From an uncultured beta proteobacterium (GTDB taxonomy: Bacteria > Pseudomonadota > Gammaproteobacteria > Burkholderiales > Burkholderiaceae_C), in the NCBI GenBank assembly GCA_903920405.1, contig CAIXMC010000223.1, positions 1 to 17,944 on the forward strand: a stretch of 17,944 bases of DNA. Reading direction: 5' to 3'. A program made the position numbers and the translations under genes. Under the pieces are notes generated by a model. It did no database searches. It was not told the origin of the DNA and saw only the letters and a list, made by a program, of their open reading frames with translations. The stretch's first letter is position 1; each line of letters starts with the position of its first letter. Positions 1 to 6,249 of this stretch are shown in pieces.

Positions 1-2
1 CC

Positions 3-269
3 TATACATCGCAAATGGACTCGACTACCGGCTTGCTGCAAGGCAAGCGCGTTGGCGATAAGTTTTACCGTGAAAACGGGGATGTTCTCCAGGCCGACCA
101 CAACGCTGCTTTGAATGTGTTAGCAAGGCTAGGCGACAACGAGATTTCTCGTTTCACTCCCTATAAGGAAGTGCGTCGAATCCTGCTGGCACGTTCTCCG
201 GCGCAACTGAGCGTCAATAGGCTTGAGTTTGGTGCGAAAGCACGTCAACCAAGTGCGGATAAATCGTGA
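3..269 (+). CDS. TnpB-like RNA-guided nuclease/transposon protein, C-terminal fragment (5' end outside window)
   Basis: Only the last 88 codons are in the window; the frame is open at the left edge and ends with TGA at 267-269. The segment reads YTSQ, then a charged linker, then ADHNAALNVLAR. In TnpB/OrfB proteins (IS200/IS605 and IS607 families) YTSQ begins the zinc-ribbon segment, and the D of ADxNAAxN is the third RuvC catalytic residue. That aspartate is kept here. The four zinc-ribbon cysteines that normally lie between the two motifs are absent: the fragment contains no cysteine at all. The tail (EVRRILLARSPAQLS and a basic end) resembles a recurring TnpB-like subfamily as I remember it; I could not check this. 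Whether the element is complete or has a TnpA partner upstream cannot be seen. An old insertion remnant is possible. Confidence 0.75.
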   Translation, partial: YTSQMDSTTGLLQGKRVGDKFYRENGDVLQADHNAALNVLARLGDNEISRFTPYKEVRRILLARSPAQLSVNRLEFGAKARQPSADKS

Positions 270-287
270 ATAGCTTTGAATAGCTTT
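268..287 (+). repeat. Tandem 10-bp direct repeat at the 3' end of the tnpB-like gene
   Basis: GAATAGCTTT occurs twice back to back, starting inside the stop codon of the TnpB-like gene. In IS605-type elements the transposon right end and the omega-RNA scaffold lie at this place, so the repeat may be part of the element's end. A small replication-slippage duplication is equally possible. No clear hairpin was found here. Confidence 0.5.
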
Positions 288-300
288 TTATGAACAGTGA

Positions 301-759
301 TCAATCCATGTGAAAGAAAGACCTTTCACGCATGCTGTGACGTTGTACGCACGCCAAATAAGTAGTCTCGTCGGGTATATGCCCCGTTTTCTGGCTTGCC
401 AACAACGTTTGTTTGAGGCATCCCATGACTTCATGGTGTGCAGCATGCAAAGAGTCACGCCGATAAGAGAGCAAATCGACCGCTTGGCGAATGCCTCGTG
501 GTTGATCCATGGCGCATTGCTCGCTGATGGACAGATGCAGGGTCAAATGCAAAAAAGCGTCATCCAGGCCATCTTCCGCTGACTCCAGGACTTTGAGTGC
601 TGCTGTCACATCGGATAACTCGTCGTGGTACTCAGGATGTTCATCCATCCAGAGATTTGCAATGGTTTCAATAGCATCCATCGCCTGTCCTGATTGGGCT
701 TTGGCATAAACCGAGCAAAAGAAACGACGTATTTCAGTAGAAAAAGGGTGAAATAACAT
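301..759 (-). CDS. DUF1841 family protein
   Basis: A 152-residue soluble protein. It matches my memory of DUF1841 (PF08897) along its whole length: a start like MLFHPFS, then ANLWMDEHPEYHDEL, FLHLTLHLSISEQ, DQPRGIRQAVDLL, and HAAHHEVMGCLKQTL near the C-terminus. The family is common in beta- and gammaproteobacteria, is histidine-rich and mostly helical, and has no established function. I chose the ATG at 757-759 because the family begins with MF(H/N)P. The frame stays open to an ATG at 844-846, but those 29 extra residues do not look like the family. The ribosome-binding site is weak. The last ten or so residues (SMRERSFFHMD) are more basic and aromatic than I expect and could be altered by the neighbouring insertion. 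It is convergent with the TnpB-like gene and divergent from the gene at 915. Confidence 0.85.
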   Translation of the reverse strand: MLFHPFSTEIRRFFCSVYAKAQSGQAMDAIETIANLWMDEHPEYHDELSDVTAALKVLESAEDGLDDAFLHLTLHLSISEQCAMDQPRGIRQAVDLLSYRRDSLHAAHHEVMGCLKQTLLASQKTGHIPDETTYLACVQRHSMRERSFFHMD

Positions 760-845
760 GAGAACTTCAGGGGGGTTGGAACGTGTTCCATAGTGTATTT
801 GGGTATTGGTGTATTGTCCGTCGATAGGGCTACCTGAATGACACA

Positions 846-914
846 AAATTTTCTGTAAAGTTAAAAGTGATAAATAATATATACTGTTTTAAATCTTAAA
901 CTCAAGGAACAACC
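846..914 (+). promoter_or_regulatory. AT-rich leader and possible promoter of the gene at 915
   Basis: This short gap is very AT-rich. It contains TATACT at 880-885, a possible -10, but no convincing -35 at 16-18 bases. A ribosome-binding site (AAGGAAC, about 904-910) lies 4-5 bases before the ATG at 915. The assignment rests on composition and position only. Confidence 0.3.
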
Positions 915-1343
915 ATGGCACGCAAAACCAACACCGCACCGCCTGCCCCAGCAGCCTCTGTCACCCCTCCTGTCGCCAATACAACAGGCCGTCAACCACC
1001 AGAATTTTCAGGGTCAGAATCTGCCAGACTGGGAGTTAAAAATATACTCCCAACCACCAAGGTGCAGCCTGTTGCCGCCCCCACGCCGACCACTGTCATT
1101 TCTGAATCTGGAAAAATCAAAAAAAGCAAGATCGTGCGCGATAGTTTTACCATGCCCAAAGACGAGTATGTGGTGATTGACAGTCTTAAACTGCGTGCTA
1201 TCAAGTTGGGAACGTCTGTCAAGAAAGGAGAGTTGTTGCGTGCAGGCATCAAAGTCATTGCAGCCATGAGCGATGCAGCTTTCAAAACAGCACTTGGCAA
1301 TGTGCCCGCCCTGAAATCAGGGCGTCCCACAGACAGCAAGTAA
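915..1343 (+). CDS. Small basic protein with ribbon-helix-helix-like C-terminal half, function unknown
   Basis: A 142-residue protein in two parts. Residues 1 to about 65 are rich in Pro, Ala and Thr and probably disordered. From about residue 68 a lysine-rich segment (KIKKSKIVRDSFTMPKDEY) leads into DSLKLRAIKLG and KKGELLRAGIKVIAAM. A short strand followed by two amphipathic helices, with basic residues before the strand, is the pattern of ribbon-helix-helix DNA-binding proteins such as MetJ/Arc. I recall similar short hypothetical proteins with a GRP-type C-terminus in other Burkholderiales, but know of no assigned role. The start is supported by AAGGAAC upstream. It lies tail to tail with flgN, 15 bases apart. 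DNA binding is inferred from the secondary-structure pattern only; no membrane segment or signal peptide is seen. Confidence 0.75.
   Translation: MARKTNTAPPAPAASVTPPVANTTGRQPPEFSGSESARLGVKNILPTTKVQPVAAPTPTTVISESGKIKKSKIVRDSFTMPKDEYVVIDSLKLRAIKLGTSVKKGELLRAGIKVIAAMSDAAFKTALGNVPALKSGRPTDSK
1307..1324. other. Perfect inverted repeat at the end of the RHH-like gene
   Basis: CGCCCTGA (1307-1314) and TCAGGGCG (1317-1324) are exact reverse complements around AA. They lie in the last codons of the gene at 915, 35 bases before the convergent end of flgN. A GC-rich hairpin here could slow or end transcription in either direction, but no run of T follows, so it is not a classical intrinsic terminator. 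Confidence 0.4.
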
Positions 1344-1358
1344 GAATATGTCCGGATG

Positions 1359-1751
1359 TCAGGCCACAAACGCCCTGAATGCACCGCTCTGACGGCCAGC
1401 ACTGCCATAACTACCATAAGGCTGGCGACTGGTTGAAGCTGATTGGTAAGTGGTGGCCTGGACTGCAGGCATCAGGGTGGCCAAAGCGCGCTCTGCCATC
1501 ACACCTTGACGAATCAAAGCACCACGAGTCGAACTCATCATGGCGGCCAAACTCAACAGGCGTGCCTTTGCCAGCTTGTTGGACGACGGAGGAAAACGAC
1601 GCATGAGTTCTGCCAGCTCAACGCTCAACCGCTGTACATCTGCCGATGCAGACATCATTGGCTGCGATTGATTGTGCAGCATGGCTTCAGACACCTGTTG
1701 CAGGGCAAGTTCGATCTGATCCAGATTGGATTGCAAAACGTCACGACTCAT
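1359..1751 (-). CDS. flgN: Flagellar export chaperone FlgN
   Basis: A 130-residue, mostly helical protein. FlgN is the cytoplasmic chaperone that carries the hook-filament junction proteins FlgK and FlgL to the type III export gate. The residues up to about 95 form amphipathic helices. The C-terminus (QPYGSYGSAGRQSG) has the Tyr/Gly-rich ending I associate with betaproteobacterial FlgN. Identification relies strongly on position: FlgN families are weakly conserved, and this gene follows flgM by 35 bases in the usual flgA-flgM-flgN order. AAGGAA a few bases before the ATG supports the start. It is probably transcribed with flgM from the sigma-28 promoter at 2147-2173. Its substrates FlgK and FlgL are encoded in the operon on the other strand. 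Confidence 0.85.
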   Translation of the reverse strand: MSRDVLQSNLDQIELALQQVSEAMLHNQSQPMMSASADVQRLSVELAELMRRFPPSSNKLAKARLLSLAAMMSSTRGALIRQGVMAERALATLMPAVQATTYQSASTSRQPYGSYGSAGRQSGAFRAFVA

Positions 1752-1786
1752 GGTTTTCCTTAAAAATCCGAAAAAACCAAACCGAG

Positions 1787-2104
1787 TTACCGTTGAACCA
1801 TGCTCCGTGCATCAGACAGCATGGCATCGGCAATGGCTTCTGGATTGACCTTGTAAGTGCCATCGTCAATTTGTTTCATGATGGCTGCCACTTTGTCTGT
1901 ATCGACATCCGCGGCTTCGTTGCCCGAACCTGCTTCCAGCGAACGAGCCATGGCGGAGACAGACACAGCAACACCTGCCGACTGCGTGCTTTTTGACGCC
2001 GATGTCTGGGCAAGTACAGTGGCATTGGGGCCGCTTTTGGCGGCCGATGAAACGGCGTTGCTGCTGACAGCAAACGAAGTATCTGGGGCTGATGTGATTT
2101 TCAT
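1787..2104 (-). CDS. flgM: Anti-sigma-28 factor FlgM
   Basis: A 105-residue protein. FlgM binds and inhibits sigma-28 (FliA) until the hook-basal body is complete, when it is exported and late genes turn on. The N-terminal half is Ser/Ala-rich and low in complexity, as expected of a largely unfolded export substrate. The C-terminal half (VDTDKVAAIMKQIDDGTYKVNPEAIADAML) has the sigma-binding signature of the family, D-x-x-K-V-x-x-I with G-x-Y-x-[IV]-[ND]. I chose the ATG at 2102-2104 because GGAGG sits eight bases upstream; an in-frame ATG eight codons earlier has no such site. It begins about 36 bases after the predicted start point of the sigma-28 promoter, giving the usual self-regulating loop. 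Confidence 0.93.
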   Translation of the reverse strand: MKITSAPDTSFAVSSNAVSSAAKSGPNATVLAQTSASKSTQSAGVAVSVSAMARSLEAGSGNEAADVDTDKVAAIMKQIDDGTYKVNPEAIADAMLSDARSMVQR

Positions 2105-2146
2105 GATGACCTCCAAGACCACGATCAATGTGGTTTCTAAGTATTG

Positions 2147-2173
2147 TCATCGGCAAAATCACATCTGACTTAA
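2147..2173 (-). promoter_or_regulatory. Sigma-28 (FliA) promoter of flgM-flgN
   Basis: On the minus strand the sequence is TTAAGTCA, 11 bases, GCCGATGA. The known sigma-28 consensus is TAAAGTTT-N11-GCCGATAA, so the spacer is exact, the -10 has seven of eight bases and the -35 keeps its AAGT core. It lies between flgA and flgM and points at flgM. Placement before flgM is the textbook class 3 arrangement. Confidence 0.85.
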
Positions 2174-2209
2174 ATTTTTTTCTGTCCATCACGTCCATCA
2201 CTGCATCAG

Positions 2210-2917
2210 TCATAGCGTCATGCTCACTGTTTGATCGGGCTGCACTGTGCCAAACATGATGTTGCCATTGTTCATGCGCACACGCGCCGCCTGCCCTACC
2301 ACTCCCGCAGATATGGCCTGTGCGCTGGTGGCAATTTCATACCCCACACCGTGCGCCACAACGCGCACCTGCGCACCCGCCTGAAAAACCTGAGAAGGCT
2401 TGACCATGTCTTGGCGAAGTACCTGCCCTGTACTCAGTGAACGTGTCGCTGTTTGACCTATCCAGTGGGATGGGTCGGCAATGACTGGGCTGTTCTGATC
2501 CGCCCAATCGACTTCAGAGGTCATGGCATCAGCAACCGTCAGCACAGCACCTGATGGCACTTGGCCCTTGATCACCCAGGCAGGGCCAAACGCTTTGACG
2601 GTGATGGGCAAAAAGACATTCCATTTTGTACTGCCTTGCACACAACGCAAGCCAAGGCGTGTTTTGCCCCACAGTTTGGTCCCCACGGGGGTATAAGGCT
2701 CTACTTGAGCGCAGGGTGACAGCCGCAAACGGGGGTCAAGCGTGCCGACCGAGACCTCTATGCGCAAGTTGGGCGCTGCACTTTGAGCCAACGTGTTGTC
2801 AAGCCATGCACGGGCGCTCGCCTGAACATCTGTTGGCAGCGCCAACTGCGCCTGCACCAGGGCGGCAGACGTCCAACACATCAACATCAATACACATCTC
2901 AAGACAGTGAACCTCAT
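2210..2917 (-). CDS. flgA: Flagellar P-ring assembly chaperone FlgA
   Basis: A 235-residue periplasmic protein that helps FlgI assemble into the P ring. A signal peptide is plain: MRFTVLR, a hydrophobic stretch, then a probable cut after residue 23 (LVQA). The C-terminal domain carries the SAF/FlgA pattern, with GAVLTVADAM, TGQVLRQDMVKP and VFQAGAQVRVV; it ends with VGQAARVRMNNGNIMFGTV, typical of the family. I chose the ATG at 2915-2917 because GGAGA stands eight bases upstream and the signal peptide then has a normal n-region; an in-frame ATG 14 codons earlier (2957-2959) lacks a ribosome-binding site. It is divergent from flgB, whose operon encodes its client FlgI. A separate sigma-28 promoter serves flgM downstream. 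Confidence 0.94.
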   Translation of the reverse strand: MRFTVLRCVLMLMCWTSAALVQAQLALPTDVQASARAWLDNTLAQSAAPNLRIEVSVGTLDPRLRLSPCAQVEPYTPVGTKLWGKTRLGLRCVQGSTKWNVFLPITVKAFGPAWVIKGQVPSGAVLTVADAMTSEVDWADQNSPVIADPSHWIGQTATRSLSTGQVLRQDMVKPSQVFQAGAQVRVVAHGVGYEIATSAQAISAGVVGQAARVRMNNGNIMFGTVQPDQTVSMTL

Positions 2918-3097
2918 AACGTTTCTCCAAGTGCTGACACTATATGCAAAACGGTTCATGTGAAAAGGTACAAATAAGCGCGATTGATGCCCTTATTTTT
3001 GATTTAGAAACTACTCAAGTTTTTTCATAATCCGTCAGAACCCGATCCAGCCTTCACGCATTGCAGAGGGTGGACAGTAAAACCCGAAAGGTGTGAC
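2918..3097. promoter_or_regulatory. Divergent flgA/flgB control region with possible sigma-28-like site
   Basis: The gap between the two divergent flagellar units must hold promoters for both. Toward flgB, TCAAGTTT (3015-3022), 11 bases, then GTCAGAAC (3034-3041) has sigma-28 spacing and a good -35 but a poor -10. A sigma-70 reading (TTGATT at 2999, CATAAT at 3026) has too long a spacer of 21. Toward flgA I see only AT-rich sequence and no confident promoter. GAAAGG before the flgB ATG is its ribosome-binding site. Confidence 0.4.
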
Positions 3098-3556
3098 ATG
3101 TTTGCCAATTTGACCAGCGGAATCGATCTTCACGGCAGAGCCTTGGTGCTGCGCGCAGAGCGTCAGCGCATCATTGCCAGCAACATTGCCAATGCAGATA
3201 CGCCAGGTTATGTAGGGCGAGAAGTCAATTTCAAAGAGGCTTTGTCTCAATTAGCCCATTTAAGCCACAGCGAGTTATCAGGCCCTGGCCTGCGTTTAAA
3301 CATGACAGAGGCCAAAACGCCAGAGTTGCAAAGTCAGCCCAATCACTTGGCATTGCCAGGCATCGACAACAGCGAACTCGACAGCCCGTCGGCTTTGAAC
3401 TATGCACTGCAAAGTCAGCCCAGTGTCGATAACAACAGTGTAGATATGGATCGTGAGCGTGCCAGTTTTGTAGATAACTCGGTTCATTATGAAGCCACCT
3501 TGCGATTTATCAATGGCGGCGCCAAAACCATTTTGAGTGCCATTCAGGGTCAGTAA
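3098..3556 (+). CDS. flgB: Flagellar proximal rod protein FlgB
   Basis: A 152-residue rod subunit at the base of the axial structure, exported by the flagellar type III system. The N-terminal rod signature RAERQRIIASNIANADTPGY lies at residues 19-38. The C-terminal helix with VDMDRERASFVDNSVHYEATLRFI is also typical of FlgB. It has no cleaved signal peptide, as expected for an export-apparatus substrate. It is slightly longer than the 138 residues of Salmonella FlgB because the Ser/Pro-rich middle (about 60-110) is expanded. It is the first gene of the operon that runs to flgL. The start is supported by GAAAGG upstream. flgC follows after 24 bases. Confidence 0.96.
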   Translation: MFANLTSGIDLHGRALVLRAERQRIIASNIANADTPGYVGREVNFKEALSQLAHLSHSELSGPGLRLNMTEAKTPELQSQPNHLALPGIDNSELDSPSALNYALQSQPSVDNNSVDMDRERASFVDNSVHYEATLRFINGGAKTILSAIQGQ

Positions 3557-3580
3557 GGATACGGCAGCAGGAGTCACCCC

Positions 3581-3985
3581 ATGTCGATGTTTTCAATTTT
3601 CAATGTATCAGGGAGCGCCATCAGCGCCCAGTCACAGCGTCTGAACGTGGTGGCCAGCAACTTAGCCAACGCCGATGCGGTGGCCGGGCCGGATGGTCAG
3701 GGTTACAAAAGCCGTCAAGTGGTGTTTCAAACTTTTCCTATGGACTCACAGGCTACAGCAGGTGTCAAAGTCACCAACATTACCGAGAGCAATGCACCGT
3801 TCAAACGCGTGCATAACCCCAATCATCCGTCAGCAGATGCACAAGGTTATGTGAACTATTCCAACGTCAATCCGGTAGAACAAATGGTTGACATGATTTC
3901 TGCGTCACGCTCATACCAAAACAACATTGAAGTGATGAATACGGCCAAAACCCTGCTGCTCAAGACTTTGCAGATGGGGCAATAA
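3581..3985 (+). CDS. flgC: Flagellar proximal rod protein FlgC
   Basis: A 134-residue rod subunit that polymerises with FlgB, FlgF and FlgG. It carries the rod/hook N-terminal signature ASNLANAD at residues 25-32, followed by GYKSRQVVF. The C-terminal motif NPVEQMVDMISASRSYQNNIEVMNTAKTLLLKTLQMGQ region (last 40 or so residues) is the best-conserved FlgC feature. Length equals the 134 residues usual in the family. AGGAG lies seven bases before the ATG. flgD starts 21 bases after the stop, within the same operon. Confidence 0.97.
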   Translation: MSMFSIFNVSGSAISAQSQRLNVVASNLANADAVAGPDGQGYKSRQVVFQTFPMDSQATAGVKVTNITESNAPFKRVHNPNHPSADAQGYVNYSNVNPVEQMVDMISASRSYQNNIEVMNTAKTLLLKTLQMGQ

Positions 3986-4006
3986 ATTTTTCCAGAAGGG
4001 TTCACC

Positions 4007-4675
4007 ATGCTGACTGCCACCACATCATCCACAGTTTCCAACACCAGCGCGACCACATCAGCCAGAGGGACGACATCAAGTACAGGTTCGGCTGACATGA
4101 ATGCCGCGCAAGACAGGTTTTTGAAACTGCTCGTCGCCCAACTGAACAACCAAGACCCCATGAACCCCATGGACAACGCGCAAATGACCAGTCAGATGGC
4201 GCAAATCAACACGGTCACAGGCATTCAGCAGGTCAATGACACGCTCAAAAGCATGGCAGAACAATTCACCGCCATGCAGGTGTTGCAGGGTTCTTCCATG
4301 GTGGGGCACGATGTGCTGATTGAGGGAAATACCCTGACAGCCCAGGATGGCATTGCAAGTGGCGCTATTGATTTAGCGGCAAAAGCAGAAAGCGTGAAGG
4401 TGGATATCGTGACTTCGGGGGGGCAGATTGTTGATACGCTGAACCTTGGTGCTCTGGATGCAGGTCGCCACAATTTTGATTGGGATGCCTCCAGTTACCA
4501 GGGCACAGGCGATGTGAGTTTCAAGGTGACTGCCACACTGGGCGGCAAACCCATTGAGAACACTGCCCTGACACAAGCCAAAGTGATGTCTGTGGGCAGC
4601 GAGAACGGCAGCATGAATGTTCAGCTTCAAAACAGGGCTGCCGTAGCCTACAGCAGCGTCAAAGCCATTCTTTAA
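4007..4675 (+). CDS. flgD: Hook capping/scaffold protein FlgD
   Basis: A 222-residue scaffold that caps the growing hook and is discarded once FlgK replaces it. Residues 1-30 are a Ser/Thr-rich tail. The family core then begins with FLKLLVAQLNNQDPMNPMD and continues with TSQMAQINTVTGI. The C-terminal half holds the Ig/tudor-like hook-cap domain (GAIDLAAKAESVKVDIV to FKVTATLGGKPI). Length is close to the 232 residues of Salmonella FlgD. GAAGG precedes the start. A 46-base AT-rich gap separates it from flgE, the largest space inside the operon; no promoter could be defined there. Confidence 0.95.
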   Translation: MLTATTSSTVSNTSATTSARGTTSSTGSADMNAAQDRFLKLLVAQLNNQDPMNPMDNAQMTSQMAQINTVTGIQQVNDTLKSMAEQFTAMQVLQGSSMVGHDVLIEGNTLTAQDGIASGAIDLAAKAESVKVDIVTSGGQIVDTLNLGALDAGRHNFDWDASSYQGTGDVSFKVTATLGGKPIENTALTQAKVMSVGSENGSMNVQLQNRAAVAYSSVKAIL

Positions 4676-4721
4676 ATTGTTTCACTACTTACTTTAATTA
4701 CCTTTACCCAAGGAAATCATC

Positions 4722-6215
4722 ATGTCATTTCAAACCGGACTCTCAGGGCTAAATGCCTCCAGCCGCAGCCTCGATGTGATTGGCAATAACATTGCCAACG
4801 CCAACACCACAGGCATGAAAGCCTCTCGCACAGAATTTAGTGACTTGGTTGCAGCCTCGCTGGGCGCAGCCAAATCGGTGAATGCGGGGCTGGGTGTGAT
4901 GGTCGCAGCGGTATCACAGCAGTTCAGCCAAGGCAGCATCACTACCACTGGAAATAATCTGGATGTGGCAATCAACGGCGGCGGCTTTTTTCAACTGAAA
5001 CAACCTGACGACACATTAGCCTACACACGCGATGGCTCTTTCAAGCTCGACAAGGACGGTTTTCTCAAAACCAACGGGAATGCCAACGTGATGGGGTATC
5101 CAACCGATGCTACGGGCAAGGCAACCAGTTCAACTTTAGAAAAATTGCAGTTGCCCACCAATTCCCCCATTGGAGCCAGCCAGACCACGCAGATCAATGC
5201 CGCATTTAATCTGGATGCCCGCGCCAAGGCAGCCGCGGATGTCACGCCACCTACACCTATTACAACTTATGGCACTTCATTGGTGGCTTACGATTCGCAG
5301 GGTGTAGAAGTGCCTGTCACTTTGAATTTTGTCAAGACGGGACCAAGTCAGGCCAATGGGGTTCTGGTGGATACCTGGGACGTTTATGACAATGCAACTT
5401 TGGCGGCAGGTACAGCAGCACTCACAGCAAATGCATCCATCAGCGCGACCAACGTTGCAAATTATGAATCAGACATCAAAAACACGGCACTCAACAAGAC
5501 CAACGATGCACTGGATGTGACCAACGATGCGGCCAACACGGCCAACGGAACAACGCTGCCCACTTACGCGCTGGGAACGCTGGCACGGCTACCCACCTAC
5601 ACCGTAACTGGCTTGTCTCCTGCTGCTGGTGTACTTCCTCCAGCCACCCCGTTAAATCCAACAGGTGCACAATTTCAAATGGTTTTTGATGCCAATGGAA
5701 AGCTAACCTCTCCAACCGGTACCAACACGCTCACCCTGACATCGCCCAATCCCGCTGTAGGAACGAATGGCAAATTCGATGTGAAACTCGACGTCAGCAA
5801 GGCCACCCAGTACGGCACGTCATTTGCCGTCTCCGATTTAACACAAGACGGTTATACCGCTGGCGATCTTACGGGCATGAGCATTGGCGACGATGGCGTG
5901 ATCAGCGCACGCTATTCCAACGGTCAAACACAATCCAAGGGCAAACTGGTACTGGCTGACTTTCGCAATACGCAGGGACTGATGCCCTTGGGCGGCAATG
6001 CCTGGTCAGCCACACTGGCATCCGGTGAAGCAGTGCAAGGCTCACCTGGCACAGGCAAGTTTGGTGCGTTGCGATCAGGCGCACTGGAAGACTCCAACGT
6101 TGATCTAACTACAGAGCTGGTCAATATGATGACAGCACAACGTGCTTACCAGGCCAATGCGCAAACCATCAAGACACAAGATCAGGTGATGTCCACACTG
6201 GTCAACTTGCGTTGA
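4722..6215 (+). CDS. flgE: Flagellar hook protein FlgE
   Basis: A 497-residue protein that builds the curved hook. Both conserved ends are present: GNNIANANTTGM at residues 21-32 and LTTELVNMMTAQRAYQANAQ at the C-terminus, which form the D0 coiled-coil. The body has the FlgE signatures NGGGFFQL and YTRDGSFKLDKDGFL. It is about 95 residues longer than Salmonella FlgE (403). The extra length falls mainly between TWDVYDN (about 219-224) and QFQMVFDANGKL (about 317-328), in the surface-exposed part, and is rich in Ala, Asn and Thr. AAGGAA before the ATG supports the start. The stop codon lies in a hairpin shared with the flgF leader. Confidence 0.97.
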   Translation: MSFQTGLSGLNASSRSLDVIGNNIANANTTGMKASRTEFSDLVAASLGAAKSVNAGLGVMVAAVSQQFSQGSITTTGNNLDVAINGGGFFQLKQPDDTLAYTRDGSFKLDKDGFLKTNGNANVMGYPTDATGKATSSTLEKLQLPTNSPIGASQTTQINAAFNLDARAKAAADVTPPTPITTYGTSLVAYDSQGVEVPVTLNFVKTGPSQANGVLVDTWDVYDNATLAAGTAALTANASISATNVANYESDIKNTALNKTNDALDVTNDAANTANGTTLPTYALGTLARLPTYTVTGLSPAAGVLPPATPLNPTGAQFQMVFDANGKLTSPTGTNTLTLTSPNPAVGTNGKFDVKLDVSKATQYGTSFAVSDLTQDGYTAGDLTGMSIGDDGVISARYSNGQTQSKGKLVLADFRNTQGLMPLGGNAWSATLASGEAVQGSPGTGKFGALRSGALEDSNVDLTTELVNMMTAQRAYQANAQTIKTQDQVMSTLVNLR

Positions 6216-6230
6216 TGCAAAACGCATCAA
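6212..6230 (+). other. Hairpin over the flgE stop codon, between flgE and flgF
   Basis: TTGATGC (6212-6218) and GCATCAA (6224-6230) form a perfect seven-base stem around AAAAC. The first arm contains the flgE TGA. No T run follows, so a terminator is unlikely; an effect on mRNA stability or on reinitiation at flgF, which lacks a clear ribosome-binding site, is possible. Confidence 0.5.
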
Positions 6231-6249
6231 TGTCTGACAAAAGCACACC

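Noticed and set aside
310..329. GTGAAAG/CTTTCAC hairpin as a terminator between the TnpB-like gene and the DUF1841 gene
   Set aside because: It lies inside the DUF1841 coding end and lacks a T run on either strand.
459..466. Exact sigma-28 -10 sequence GCCGATAA on the plus strand
   Set aside because: It lies inside the DUF1841 coding region and the bases at -35 spacing (GCAGCATG) do not match.
760..846. N-terminal extension of the DUF1841 protein from the ATG at 846
   Set aside because: The extra 29 residues do not match the family start, and the frame there is probably open by chance.
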